Part shown: positions 35,697 through 44,177 of the stretch, in pieces
How positions within the stretch are numbered: position 1 is the first letter of the stretch
Layout of the letters: the number at the start of each line of letters is the position of its first letter
From: Streptomyces malaysiensis subsp. samsunensis
GTDB lineage: Bacteria; Actinomycetota; Actinomycetes; Streptomycetales; Streptomycetaceae
Direction of reading: 5' to 3'
Length of the DNA: 64,000 bases
Assembly (NCBI RefSeq): GCF_024519315.1
Contig: NZ_JANIIC010000008.1
Location: forward strand, 62,001 to 126,000
Notes under the pieces: model-generated
The model's input: only the letters and a program-made list of their open reading frames with translations
What the model was told of the DNA's origin: nothing
Databases searched by the model: none
Position numbers and translations under genes: made by a program

Positions 35697-36512
35697 ATGA
35701 CCACGGCCGACACCGACCGAAGCGACCGGCTGCCCATGAGGGCATGCGGGAGGGGCGCCTCCAGCCGCCTTCCGCACGCCACACCCCGGGAGGTCGGCCG
35801 CCATGGGCCTCGTACACATCCAGCACACCCCGGCACACCCGGCACACCCGGCACAGCAAGGCCATCCAGGCCGTTCGGCCCATCCATGCCATCCGGGCCG
35901 TCCGGGCCATCGCCCTCGACCTGGTGTTTCTCGCCTGGCATCCGCCAGGTCGAGGAGGTCTGCGCCCGCACCGGCCACAGCCAGGTGGATGTCATCGGGC
36001 ACGACCTGGGCGGTCTGATCGCCCGTCACTACGTCCAGCGCCTCGGCGGGGACACCCGCGCCCACACCCTGGTGACGCTCGGCACCCCGCACGGCGGCAC
36101 GCGTATCGCGCCCCTGTTGTCCGCACATCCACTCGTGCGCCAGATGTGCCCGGACTCCGAGGTGATAACGGAGTTGCGGCAGCCTGCCCCTGATTGCCAT
36201 ACGCGATTCATCGCTTTCTGGAGCGATGTGGATCAGTTGATGATCCCGGCGGTGACGGCCCGGATAGACCATCCGGATGTGATCTCCCAGAACATCCGCG
36301 TCAACGGAATCGGACATCTCGCCCTGGCGGTGCATTCCGCCGTGGCCACGGGGATCCACGAGGCCCTGGACACCGCCGACGAGGCGTCGGCGGGCGCCTC
36401 CGGCGCGTTCTCAAAGCTTCCGAAGCCCCGAAATTGCCGAACGTCAATCGAACACCCGGCCAAGGATGCACGTACAGTCAGCCGAAAGACGGCCAAATGC
36501 CCTTTGCCATGA
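35697..36512 (+). pseudogene. Truncated alpha/beta-hydrolase (secreted lipase/esterase family) with nucleophile replaced
   Basis: From about 35948 to 36390 the frame encodes a good C-terminal half of an actinobacterial lipase: QVEEVCARTGHSQVDVIGH, then LGGLIARHYVQRLGG, LVTLGTPHGGTRIAPLL, FIAFWSDVDQLMIPA, RVNGIGHLALAVHSAV. Two defects stand out. The ~100 N-terminal residues expected (signal peptide, first strands, oxyanion loop) are missing and replaced by repetitive sequence in all frames. The elbow reads G-H-D-L-G-G, with Asp (GAC) where the catalytic Ser should be. An 11-base inverted repeat (CCTCGACCTGG / CCAGGTCGAGG, 35914-35955) sits at the point where similarity begins. I read it as a decayed gene. 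Confidence 0.65.
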
Positions 36513-36532
36513 TGCTCAAAACTCACTGAAGA

Positions 36533-36562
36533 TTGTCGCTGCCGCGTACTGCCGGGTACAGT
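36533..36562 (+). promoter_or_regulatory. Promoter of the M23 peptidase gene
   Basis: TTGTCG (36533-36538), 18-base spacer, TACAGT (36557-36562), about 43 bases upstream of the start: a housekeeping-type sigma promoter by pattern. Confidence 0.5.
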
Positions 36563-36605
36563 CGCCGCTAATTCTCCTGCAGCCTAGGCGAAAGAGAAGT
36601 TGGTG

Positions 36606-38375
36606 GTGAACGACCGTCACCCGTCGGGGGCCTCTCCGACCGTCCCCGCTCCCGACGCCTCATATCCGTACGACGAGGCTTACGGTCAGCGTCAGGACAT
36701 AGCGCACGGCTACGCCGGGTACGACGGCTACTCCACCGGCAGCTTCACCCACCTCGCCACCGCCTACGGGGACGGCGACCCGCTCTACGGCGACGGCGAC
36801 CCGCTCTTCGGCGCGCTTCCAGGCGCGTACGACGGCCAGCAGGGCGCCCACAGCGGTCAGTACGACGCCTCGCAGTGGGCCACCGTCGACCAGCAGCACA
36901 CCGGGTCGTACGAAACGGGCCACTGCGACACAGGCCACTACGACACGGCCCATTACGACTCCGGCGCCTACGACACCACGATGTGGGGCGCCGCCGGCTC
37001 TCACCTGCCGACCGGCATCCCCGCCCAGCAGGACGCCGAGACCGGCGCCCAGTGGGACATCGGGGCCTGGGACACGGGCGCCACCGGCCACACCGAGATG
37101 CCGGAGCAGTGGGACCAGGGCGCGGGGTACGAGGCCGAGGCGTACACCTCGGGCGTGGACACCGGGCAGACCCAGTTCTGGGACGCCTCCGCCTACACGA
37201 CCGTGGACGAGGCGCAGTTCGACCACTCCGGCCTCGACCAGCACGCCGGTCTTGACCAGCAGGGCTTCGACCAGCACGGCCTCGTCCACCGCCCCGGGCT
37301 CGACCAGTCAGGGTTCGACCAACGCGAGCGCGAGCCGAACAACTTCGAGCAGACAGCCGTCTTCGATCCGAACGCCTTCGATCAAGCCGCCGTCGACCAG
37401 ACGGCCACTTTCGATCAAGCCGCGTTCGATCAAGCCGCGTTCGAGCAGGCCGCCGCGTTCGAGCAGGCCGCCGTCCCCGAGCAGCCCGGCGCCTTCGAGC
37501 ACACCGCCGTCTTCGACCCGGTCAAGGACGACCAGCCGTACGATCCGGCCCCCGAAGCGGAACCTGAACCCGAGGCGGCGGCCGTGCGGGAATCCGCCCC
37601 CTCCCCCCGCCGGGAGGTGAGCCGCGGTCGCCGCCGTACCCCCTCGTCCCGGCCCAAGCGCTCCGCGCTCCTGACCGTCGCCGTCCCCTCCGTCTGCGCC
37701 CTGGGCGTCACCGCCGTGGCGGCCGCCTCGGTCAGCGGGATCGGAAGCGACAAGAAGGACGAGTCCACCACCCAGGCCGCCCCCGACACCGCGGCGGCCC
37801 CCGTGAAGCCCTCCGTCGCCAACAGCAAGCTGGACTCCCAGCTCGCCGGGGTCCGCGAAGGCGCCGACGACTTCCGCGACCGCGCCAGCCGCACCCAGGA
37901 GCGGATCGACCTCCAGGCACGCCAGGCAGCGGAGAAGAAGCGCAAGGCCGAGGAGGCGGCGCGCAAGGAGGCGCTACGCCCGAAGTTCGCGCTGCCCGTC
38001 GCCCAGCACGGCCTCAGCGCCATGTTCGGCCAGGCCGGTATCAACTGGATGTCGGTGCACACCGGCATCGACTTCCCGGTGAGCTACGGGACGCCCGTGA
38101 TGGCCGCCACCGACGGCACCGTAACGACGCAGTGGAACGACGCCTACGGCAATATGGTCGTCCTGACCAGCCCGGACGGCACGGAGACCTGGTACTGCCA
38201 CCTCAGCAGCGCCAAGATCCGCTCCGGAACGGTGAAGGCCGGGGACACCATCGCGTACTCCGGGAACTCCGGTAACTCCACCGGCCCCCATCTGCACTTC
38301 GAGGTCCACCCCGGCGGCGGCGCGGCCATCGACCCGCTGCCCTGGCTGCGCGGCCAGGGCCTCGACCCCACCTGA
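36606..38375 (+). CDS. M23 (LytM-type) peptidase with long Asp/Tyr/Phe/Gln-rich N-terminal region
   Basis: About 589 aa; GTG 36606 is taken as start (GAGAAG 6 bases upstream), TTG 36600 is possible. Residues 1-330 are low complexity: first Tyr/Asp/Gly/His-rich (GHCDTGHYDTAHYDSGAYDT), then Phe-Asp-Gln repeats (FDQAAFDQAAFEQAAAFEQ). A basic patch and a transmembrane segment (TVAVPSVCALGVTAVAAASV) follow, then a coiled coil (EERIDLQARQAAEKKRKAEE-like) and an M23 domain at ~470-590 with HTGIDFPVSYGTP, YCHLSSAKI and GPHLHFEVHPGG, i.e. the zinc ligands and catalytic His. It would cut peptidoglycan peptides outside, with the Q/F-rich part inside. It sits where Rv0950c sits in M. tuberculosis. Confidence 0.88.
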   Translation: MNDRHPSGASPTVPAPDASYPYDEAYGQRQDIAHGYAGYDGYSTGSFTHLATAYGDGDPLYGDGDPLFGALPGAYDGQQGAHSGQYDASQWATVDQQHTGSYETGHCDTGHYDTAHYDSGAYDTTMWGAAGSHLPTGIPAQQDAETGAQWDIGAWDTGATGHTEMPEQWDQGAGYEAEAYTSGVDTGQTQFWDASAYTTVDEAQFDHSGLDQHAGLDQQGFDQHGLVHRPGLDQSGFDQREREPNNFEQTAVFDPNAFDQAAVDQTATFDQAAFDQAAFEQAAAFEQAAVPEQPGAFEHTAVFDPVKDDQPYDPAPEAEPEPEAAAVRESAPSPRREVSRGRRRTPSSRPKRSALLTVAVPSVCALGVTAVAAASVSGIGSDKKDESTTQAAPDTAAAPVKPSVANSKLDSQLAGVREGADDFRDRASRTQERIDLQARQAAEKKRKAEEAARKEALRPKFALPVAQHGLSAMFGQAGINWMSVHTGIDFPVSYGTPVMAATDGTVTTQWNDAYGNMVVLTSPDGTETWYCHLSSAKIRSGTVKAGDTIAYSGNSGNSTGPHLHFEVHPGGGAAIDPLPWLRGQGLDPT

Positions 38376-38475
38376 TCCGGCAGGGCCGCCTCAGCCCCGG
38401 GCGCTGATCCCACAGCGCCACCGTGGCGCGCCACCGGCGCACCACGGCCGCGGGCCTACGCCTCGGCCTCGCCCG
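38376..38475. terminator. Hairpin-rich convergent intergenic region
   Basis: Between the M23 gene and pcrA, which converge. GGCGCTG/CAGCGCC (38400-38419) and an adjoining GTGGCGC palindrome can form small stems; probably a weak two-way terminator. Confidence 0.4.
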
Positions 38476-40947
38476 CTACAGCTTCTCCACCGGTGCGTAC
38501 CGCAGCAGCAGCCGCTTGGGCTTCTCGTCACCGAAGTCGATCGTCGCCTCCGCGTTGTCCCCGCTGCCCTTCACCGCCACCACCGTGCCGAGCCCGAACG
38601 AGTCATGGGTGACCCGGTCGCCGATGGCCAGCGCGACCACCGGGCGCTCACTGGCCCGCCGGGTGGCGAACCCGCTGCCCCCGGCGCGCGAACGCGACGA
38701 CGACAGACCGGACGACAGCCCTGACGGCGGGGTCGAGGCGGCGCCGCTCATGGACGCCGACGGGGTGGCGGGCCCGGTGCGCCGCCACCGCACATACTGG
38801 TCCGGGATCTCCTCCAGGAAGCGGGACGCCGGGTTGTACGCGGGCTGGCCCCATGCGCTGCGCATCGTCGAGCGGGTCAGATAGAGCCGCTCGCGGGCCC
38901 GGGTGATCCCCACATAGGCCAGCCGCCGCTCCTCCTCCAGCTCCTTGGTCTGGCCGAGCGCCCGCATATGCGGGAAGACGCCGTCCTCCATGCCGGTGAG
39001 GAAGACGACCGGGAACTCCAGGCCCTTCGCCGTGTGCAGCGTCATCAGCGTGATCACGCCGGAGCCCTCGGTGTCCTCGTCCGGGATCTGGTCGGAGTCG
39101 GCGACGAGCGCGACCTGCTCCAGGAAGTCCGCGAGGGTGCCGGGGTTCTCGCCCCGGTCCTGCTCGAACTCCAGGGCCACGGCCGCGAGCTCCTGGAGGT
39201 TCTCGATCCGGGTCTCGTCCTGCGGATCGGTGGACGTCTGGAGCTCGGCCAGATAGCCGGTGCGCTCCAGCACGGCCTCCAGGACGGTCGCCGGGCCCGC
39301 CCCGGACTCCACGATGGTGTGCAGCTCCTCCATGAGCGTGTTGAACCGCTTGACGGCGTTGGCCGAGCGGGCCGCCATGCCGTACGCCTCGTCGACCCGG
39401 CGCAGCGCCTGCGGGAAGGTGATCTTCTCGCGCAGGGCCAGCGCGTCGATCATGGCCTCCGCGCGCTCCCCGATACCGCGCTTGGGCACGTTCAGGATCC
39501 GGCGCAGCGGGACGGCGTCCTCGGGGTTGGCCAGCACCCGCAGATACGCGAGGACGTCGCGGACCTCCTTGCGCTCGTAGAAGCGCACCCCGCCGACGAC
39601 CTTGTACGGCAGCCCGACCCGGATGAAGACCTCTTCGAAGACACGGGACTGGGCGTTGGTCCGGTAGAAGACCGCCACATCCCCGGCCCTGGCGTCGTCC
39701 GCGTCGGTCAGCCGGTCGATCTCGTCGGCGACGAACTGGGCCTCGTCGTGCTCGGTGTCGGCCACATAGCCGGTGATCTCGGTCCCGGCGCCGGCGTCCG
39801 TCCACAGGTTCTTCGGGCGGCGGTTCTCATTGCGCTCGATGACCGCGTTGGCCGCGCTCAGGATGGTCTGGGTGGAGCGGTAGTTCTGCTCGAGGAGGAT
39901 CGTCCGCGCGCTGGGGTAGTCCTCCTCGAACTGGAGGATGTTACGGATCGTGGCGCCCCGGAAGGCGTAGATCGACTGGTCGGCGTCGCCCACCACGCAC
40001 AGCTCGGCGGCCGGGGTCTCGTCGGTGCCGGTGCCCACCAGCTCGCGCACGAGTGTGTACTGCGCGTGGTTGGTGTCCTGGTACTCGTCCACCAGGACGT
40101 GCCGGAAGCGGCGGCGGTAGTGCTCGGCGACATCCGGGAACGCCTGGAGCAGATTGACCGTGGTCATGATGATGTCGTCGAAGTCCAGCGCATTGGCCTC
40201 GCGCAGCCGCGCCTGGTACATCGCATACGCCTCGGCCAAGGTCTTCTCAAAGCCGTCCGATGCCTGTCCGGCGAAGGTCTCCTCGTCGATCAGCTCGTTC
40301 TTGAGGTTGGAGATCTTGGCGCTGAAGGACTTCGGCGGGAACCGCTTGGGGTCGAGGTCCAGATCCCGGCAGACCAGCGACATCAGCCGCTTGGAGTCGG
40401 CGGCGTCGTAGATCGAGAACGACGAGGTGAAGCCCAGCTTCTTCGACTCCCGGCGCAGGATGCGGACGCACGCGCTGTGGAAGGTGGACACCCACATGGC
40501 ATTGGCCCGCGGGCCGACGAGCTCCTCGACCCGCTCCTTCATCTCGCCCGCCGCCTTGTTGGTGAAGGTGATGGCGAGGATCTGGCCGGGGTGTGTGCCG
40601 CGGGCGCCGAGCAGATACGCGATGCGGTGGGTGAGCACCCGGGTCTTGCCCGAGCCGGCGCCCGCGACGATCAGCAGCGGCGAGCCGGTGTGCTCCACGG
40701 CGGCCCTCTGCTGCTCGTTCAACCCCTGGAGCAGGGCGGACGGGTCCACCACGGACCGCGCCGCGCCGTCCCGGTAATGGGACTCCCGGGGCACGGGCGC
40801 GTCGAATCCGCCGCTGAAGAGGTGATGCGGCACATCCTCGGCACCGCCGTGGCCAGGGTGCGCCGAATCCTCGGGCGGCGGGGGCTGCTCCTCGTCCGAG
40901 GGAGGCCCGAGGTCCGCCAGGAAGCTGTCGTCAAAGAGGCTGCTCAT
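38476..40947 (-). CDS. pcrA: ATP-dependent 3'-5' DNA helicase PcrA/UvrD
   Basis: 823 aa superfamily 1 helicase. Q motif LNEQQRAAVEHTGSPLLIVA, Walker A AGAGSGKTRVL, motif II VDEYQDTN, motif III VVGDADQSIYAFRGA, motif IV LEQNYRST, motif V VITLMTLHTAKGLEFPVVFL (partly quoted) and motif VI YVGITRARERLYL are all present. The last ~70 residues form the Tudor-like tail (VTHDSFGLGTVVAVKG). It unwinds DNA in nucleotide-excision and replication repair and clears RNA polymerase or RecA. A PafBC-type promoter at 40957-40979 puts the start within a few bases of the transcript end. Confidence 0.96.
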   Translation of the reverse strand: MSSLFDDSFLADLGPPSDEEQPPPPEDSAHPGHGGAEDVPHHLFSGGFDAPVPRESHYRDGAARSVVDPSALLQGLNEQQRAAVEHTGSPLLIVAGAGSGKTRVLTHRIAYLLGARGTHPGQILAITFTNKAAGEMKERVEELVGPRANAMWVSTFHSACVRILRRESKKLGFTSSFSIYDAADSKRLMSLVCRDLDLDPKRFPPKSFSAKISNLKNELIDEETFAGQASDGFEKTLAEAYAMYQARLREANALDFDDIIMTTVNLLQAFPDVAEHYRRRFRHVLVDEYQDTNHAQYTLVRELVGTGTDETPAAELCVVGDADQSIYAFRGATIRNILQFEEDYPSARTILLEQNYRSTQTILSAANAVIERNENRRPKNLWTDAGAGTEITGYVADTEHDEAQFVADEIDRLTDADDARAGDVAVFYRTNAQSRVFEEVFIRVGLPYKVVGGVRFYERKEVRDVLAYLRVLANPEDAVPLRRILNVPKRGIGERAEAMIDALALREKITFPQALRRVDEAYGMAARSANAVKRFNTLMEELHTIVESGAGPATVLEAVLERTGYLAELQTSTDPQDETRIENLQELAAVALEFEQDRGENPGTLADFLEQVALVADSDQIPDEDTEGSGVITLMTLHTAKGLEFPVVFLTGMEDGVFPHMRALGQTKELEEERRLAYVGITRARERLYLTRSTMRSAWGQPAYNPASRFLEEIPDQYVRWRRTGPATPSASMSGAASTPPSGLSSGLSSSRSRAGGSGFATRRASERPVVALAIGDRVTHDSFGLGTVVAVKGSGDNAEATIDFGDEKPKRLLLRYAPVEKL

Positions 40948-40956
40948 CGCTCACCG

Positions 40957-40979
40957 AGTCTAGGCCGCCCCACTGACAG
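40957..40979 (-). promoter_or_regulatory. PafBC-type promoter of pcrA
   Basis: On the minus strand: CTGTCAGTG, 8 bases (GGGCGGCC), TAGACT. It differs from TTGTCRGTG-N8-TAnnnT only in the first base. The -10 ends 9 bases before the ATG at 40947, so the message is nearly leaderless. Confidence 0.65.
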
Positions 40980-41069
40980 CCGACCTACGAACATCACGAA
41001 ACGGTTTCGGGCAAAACGCCCACCAGCCTTCACAGAAGCCCCACGCGTTGGCTACCGTCCTGCCTCAGG

Positions 41070-41285
41070 CGGCCCGAAAGATCCGTCGGCGAACCGCGCC
41101 GGCACGGGTGGCCTCCGCCGAGTCCGGTATCGCCGTGAGGCGCCCGGAGCCGGGGACCCAACAACGCAAGACCGGGGTGAATCGGCCGGAAACGGTGCGG
41201 CACGGACAGTGCCGCCCGGAGACGGCCGTAGGGCAGCCTTCCGAACCGCCCGAACCCGACAGCTAACCCGGTAGGCGGTCCACGG
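41070..41285 (+). promoter_or_regulatory. c-di-AMP riboswitch (ydaO-yuaA class)
   Basis: Conserved blocks of the class are visible: GGAGCCGGGGACCCA (41146-41160), ACCGGGGTGAATCGG (41171-41185) and, at the 3' side, CGAACCCGACAGCTAACCCG followed by GTAGGCG (41251-41277). The ribosome site GGAAGGAG of the NlpC/P60 gene starts about 8 bases later. In actinobacteria this riboswitch controls cell-wall hydrolases; high c-di-AMP normally lowers expression. The 5' limit is approximate. Confidence 0.85.
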
Positions 41286-41300
41286 AAGGAGTCGCCTCCC

Positions 41301-42476
41301 TTGGCGTCGCACCGCAAGCCGCGGAGCCGAATACCCGCCCCGCTCACCGGCCACGGCCGCCGTACGGCCGTCGGGTTCACCACGGCCGCCCTCGCGTCCG
41401 TCACCCTCCTCTCCCAGACGGCCAACGCCACGCCCGCCGACCCCAAGCCGGCTACGCAGTCGCTCGAGAAGGTCAAGGAGAAGGTCGACACCCTCTACCA
41501 CCAGGCGGAGACCGCCACCCAGCACTACAACGCCGCCAAGGAGCGCACCGACCAGCAGCGGGGCAAGGTCGACAAGTTGCTGGACTCCGTCGCCCAGCGC
41601 ACCGAGAAGCTCAACGAGGCGCGGCGCATGCTCGGCCAGTACGCCGCCGCCCAGTACCGCGACGGCGGGATGGCCCGCTCCGCCGCGACCCTGCTGTTCT
41701 CCAACGATCCGCAGGACGTCTTCGACCAGTCGCATCTGATGGACCGGATGACCGGCCGGCAGAAGCAGGCCGTCGACGACTTCCAGAAGCAGCGGGCGGA
41801 GGCCGCCAAGGAGCGCGGCAAGGCCAGCGAGAGCCTCGCCTCGCTGACCTCGGCGCAGAAGCAGCTGAAGATCCAGAAGAAGACCGTCCAGGACAAGCTG
41901 ACCGAGGCCCGGCGGCTGCTGGCGAATCTGACCGCCAAGGAGAAGGCGCGGCTGGCGGCGATCGAGAAGAAGAAGGCGGAGGAGGCCCGCCGTAAGGCCG
42001 CCGCGCTCGCCGAGAAGCAGCGGCAGGAGGCCGCCGCGCGCAAGAAGCAGCAGGAGCAGCAGCAACAGGAACAGCAGAACACGGGCAGCGGCTCCGGTTC
42101 GACGGCGCCCTCGGCCCCGGCCGACACCTCCAAGGCGGCCCAGGCCATCGCCTTCGCGAAGGCGCAGATCGGCAAGCCGTATGTCTGGGGCGCCACCGGC
42201 CCCAGCTCCTTCGACTGCTCGGGGCTGACACAGGCGGCCTGGAAGTCCGCCGGGATCTCGCTGCCGCGCACCACCTGGGACCAGGTGAAGGTCGGTACGC
42301 GGGTCTCGACGTCCCAACTCCAGCCGGGCGATCTCGTCTTCTTCTACGACGACATCAGCCATGTGGGCCTCTACATCGGCGACGGGATGATGATCCACGC
42401 GCCGAAGCCGGGCGATGTGGTGAAGAAGGCGCCGATCACGGAGATGCCGATCTACGGGAGCGTGCGGCCCTCGTAG
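41301..42476 (+). CDS. Secreted NlpC/P60 peptidoglycan endopeptidase under c-di-AMP riboswitch
   Basis: 391 aa, TTG start at 41301. N-terminal export signal (TAVGFTTAALASVTLLSQTANA), a long coiled coil (residues ~50-270; KVDTLYHQAETATQHYNAAK, LAAIEKKKAEEARRKAAALA), a short Gln/Ser/Gly linker and a C-terminal NlpC/P60 domain: KPYVWGATGPSSFDCSGLTQ with the catalytic Cys, GDLVFFYDDISHVGLYIGD with the catalytic His, then MMIHAPKPG. It cleaves D-Glu-mDAP-type peptide bonds, like RipA. It shares layout with the 44178-45206 protein but is differently controlled (riboswitch versus TTA codon). Confidence 0.92.
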   Translation: MASHRKPRSRIPAPLTGHGRRTAVGFTTAALASVTLLSQTANATPADPKPATQSLEKVKEKVDTLYHQAETATQHYNAAKERTDQQRGKVDKLLDSVAQRTEKLNEARRMLGQYAAAQYRDGGMARSAATLLFSNDPQDVFDQSHLMDRMTGRQKQAVDDFQKQRAEAAKERGKASESLASLTSAQKQLKIQKKTVQDKLTEARRLLANLTAKEKARLAAIEKKKAEEARRKAAALAEKQRQEAAARKKQQEQQQQEQQNTGSGSGSTAPSAPADTSKAAQAIAFAKAQIGKPYVWGATGPSSFDCSGLTQAAWKSAGISLPRTTWDQVKVGTRVSTSQLQPGDLVFFYDDISHVGLYIGDGMMIHAPKPGDVVKKAPITEMPIYGSVRPS

Positions 42477-42492
42477 ACCCCTGGCGCTGGTA

Positions 42493-42527
42493 TGCCGCTG
42501 CCCGGGGCCGGACCCCGGGCAGCGGCA
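42493..42527. terminator. Bidirectional terminator
   Basis: Perfect 15-base arms TGCCGCTGCCCGGGG and CCCCGGGCAGCGGCA with a 5-base loop between convergent genes (NlpC/P60 and L,D-transpeptidase). Confidence 0.88.
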
Positions 42528-42537
42528 CCGTCATCGC

Positions 42538-42597
42538 CTCGGACGCGGCGCTCGCGTCTCGGACGCGGGCTCGCGCTTCGGACGCGGCGCTCGCGCC
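42538..42597. repeat. Three 20-base imperfect tandem repeats
   Basis: Units of the form CTCGGACGCGGCGCTCGCGT occur at 42538, 42558 and 42578, directly before the stop codon of the L,D-transpeptidase gene. Confidence 0.7.
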
Positions 42598-43368
42598 TCA
42601 GGTGCCGGGCTTGCGCCCGTAGACGTACACGTCGTCACCGTTCCGCAGCAGGCTCCAGTACTTCTTGGCGTCGCCCTTGCGCATGTTGACGCAGCCGTGG
42701 GAGCCCGGCGGGGACCATACGCTGCCCGCGATCGAGTGGAACGCCTGGCCACCGTCGAAGAACTGGCTGTACGGCATGGCGACGTTGTAGAGCGTCGACC
42801 AGTGGTCGATGTGCCGCCAGTAGACCTTCTTCAGCCCGGTGCGGGTCTCGAAGCCGTCCCGCCCGGACCGCACCGGCACCGGTCCGTAGACGAGCCGGGA
42901 GCCGTCCTGGACCCAGCTCAGCTGCCGGGTGAGGTCGACGCAGGCGATGCGGCCCTCGTTGGTGGGGCACTTCTTCGCCGCGTTCGGGTTGTGCCCCGCG
43001 GCCTTCTGGGCGTTGATGAGGTTCATGACGCCCGAGGTGATCGGGCCCGCGTAGCCGATCGTCGGGCTGATGCCGTGGTCGATCTGGAACTTCTGGATCG
43101 CGAGACAGTCCGCCCGCGACTGCCGCCCGTCCACGGGGCGGCCGAGGAACCGCTCGGCCTGCTTCTGGTACGGCCCCGCGGTGGTCGTGCACGACGACGC
43201 GGCCATGGTCACCGGTGTCACCGACCCCGCCGACCGGCCCAGTGGCCGCGTCTGGGCCTGCGCCGGACCGCCGACGGCGACCGCGAGCGGCACCGCCATC
43301 CCCACCAGCCCCAGAGCCACACCCGCGCGCCGCCCACGACGACTTCTGACTGCCCCCACTACCCCCAT
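42598..43368 (-). CDS. Secreted L,D-transpeptidase (YkuD) with peptidoglycan-binding region
   Basis: 256 aa; ATG 43368 with GGAG 5-6 bases upstream. Signal peptide around VALGLVGMAVPLAVAVGGPA, cleavage after AQA. Residues ~55-125 resemble a PG_binding_1 unit (QKQAERFLGRPVDG, CLAIQKFQIDHGISPTIGYA). The YkuD domain follows: AFHSIAGSVWSPPGSHGCVNM gives the H...SHGC catalytic His and Cys (about residue 230; split here as AFHSIAG and SPPGSHGCVNM). It would make 3-3 cross-links in peptidoglycan. Convergent with the NlpC/P60 gene. Confidence 0.9.
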   Translation of the reverse strand: MGVVGAVRSRRGRRAGVALGLVGMAVPLAVAVGGPAQAQTRPLGRSAGSVTPVTMAASSCTTTAGPYQKQAERFLGRPVDGRQSRADCLAIQKFQIDHGISPTIGYAGPITSGVMNLINAQKAAGHNPNAAKKCPTNEGRIACVDLTRQLSWVQDGSRLVYGPVPVRSGRDGFETRTGLKKVYWRHIDHWSTLYNVAMPYSQFFDGGQAFHSIAGSVWSPPGSHGCVNMRKGDAKKYWSLLRNGDDVYVYGRKPGT

Positions 43369-43479
43369 GGCCACTCCTCTCGACTGCCCAGCTCTTTACT
43401 AAGACAGCTCGCGAGTGCAAATGGTTGCATCGGGATCGTGTCGCAATTGTCGTGGGATTACCCTCAGAACATCAGTTCG

Positions 43480-43833
43480 TCAGGTCCACAGCACGGCAAT
43501 GAAGATGTTTGCCGTTGTCAACGCACCCACCGCGCCGAAGGCGGCCGACTCCACCTTCTCCTCATCGCGCTTCACGTACACCAGGCCGAGGATCACGACC
43601 AACAGCGCCAGCTTCACACCGATCTTGACGGTGTTGACGCTGTTGTCGTCGGCCTGATTGAGCCCGACCAGCGCGACTCCGGTCACCAGCATGGTCAGCG
43701 CGCCGTGCAGCATCGCCGGGATCATCCGGGCCTCGCCCGCGCCCATCGCCTTCAACTGCGAGAAGAAGCCGCCGAGCAGCGCGCCGATGCCGACGATGTG
43801 CAGGCCGACGAACACGTGAATGAGTACGTCCAT
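43480..43833 (-). CDS. Small four-helix membrane protein
   Basis: 117 aa. Four hydrophobic helices: LIHVFVGLHIVGIGALLGGF, MLHGALTMLVTGVALVGL, VKLALLVVILGLVYV, and AVGALTTANIFIAVLW. It resembles small conserved actinobacterial membrane proteins with a conserved His in the first helix, but I cannot name its function. ATG 43833. Confidence 0.75.
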   Translation of the reverse strand: MDVLIHVFVGLHIVGIGALLGGFFSQLKAMGAGEARMIPAMLHGALTMLVTGVALVGLNQADDNSVNTVKIGVKLALLVVILGLVYVKRDEEKVESAAFGAVGALTTANIFIAVLWT

Positions 43834-44042
43834 GGCTCCGGAGACTAGCCCCGCTCATATCATCACCCGGCACTCGGGTGGGCCCCTATCACCGCTTCGG
43901 TCACGGCCGCTCCACACTCCCGACCACCCCACTCGCCGGGCGATCAGCAGCCGTCACGGGAACGACGAAATCAGTCCACTCCCGTTGAATCTCATTCAAT
44001 CCCCCGCATGGACCCCGTTTCCCGGCCTAGCTTCCTCCTCCA

Positions 44043-44098
44043 GGTGGCAGTCCGCTTCCCGTCAACAGAGGGTCCCCGCCTCACGGTGGACTGCCACC
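44043..44098 (+). promoter_or_regulatory. Inverted repeat in the leader of the second NlpC/P60 gene
   Basis: GGTGGCAGTCC and GGACTGCCACC (11-base perfect arms) are about 34 bases apart, 80 bases before the GTG start. It could be a terminator/attenuator stem or an operator pair. No ydaO signature was found here. Confidence 0.4.
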
Positions 44099-44177
44099 CG
44101 CCCGTCCGCTCCCCATGAGGGTCCAGGATTCGCCAAACGTCCTGGAATGCCCAAGAAAGACCAGGTGAACCGCCGCA

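Noticed and set aside
36533..36600. c-di-AMP riboswitch upstream of the M23 peptidase
   Set aside because: CGCCGCTAATTCTCC and TAGGCG recall parts of the class, but the GGGGACCCA and CCGACAGCTAACC blocks are missing and the leader is too short.
43990..44177. Second c-di-AMP riboswitch upstream of the 44178 gene
   Set aside because: Only a simple inverted repeat is present; none of the conserved ydaO blocks.
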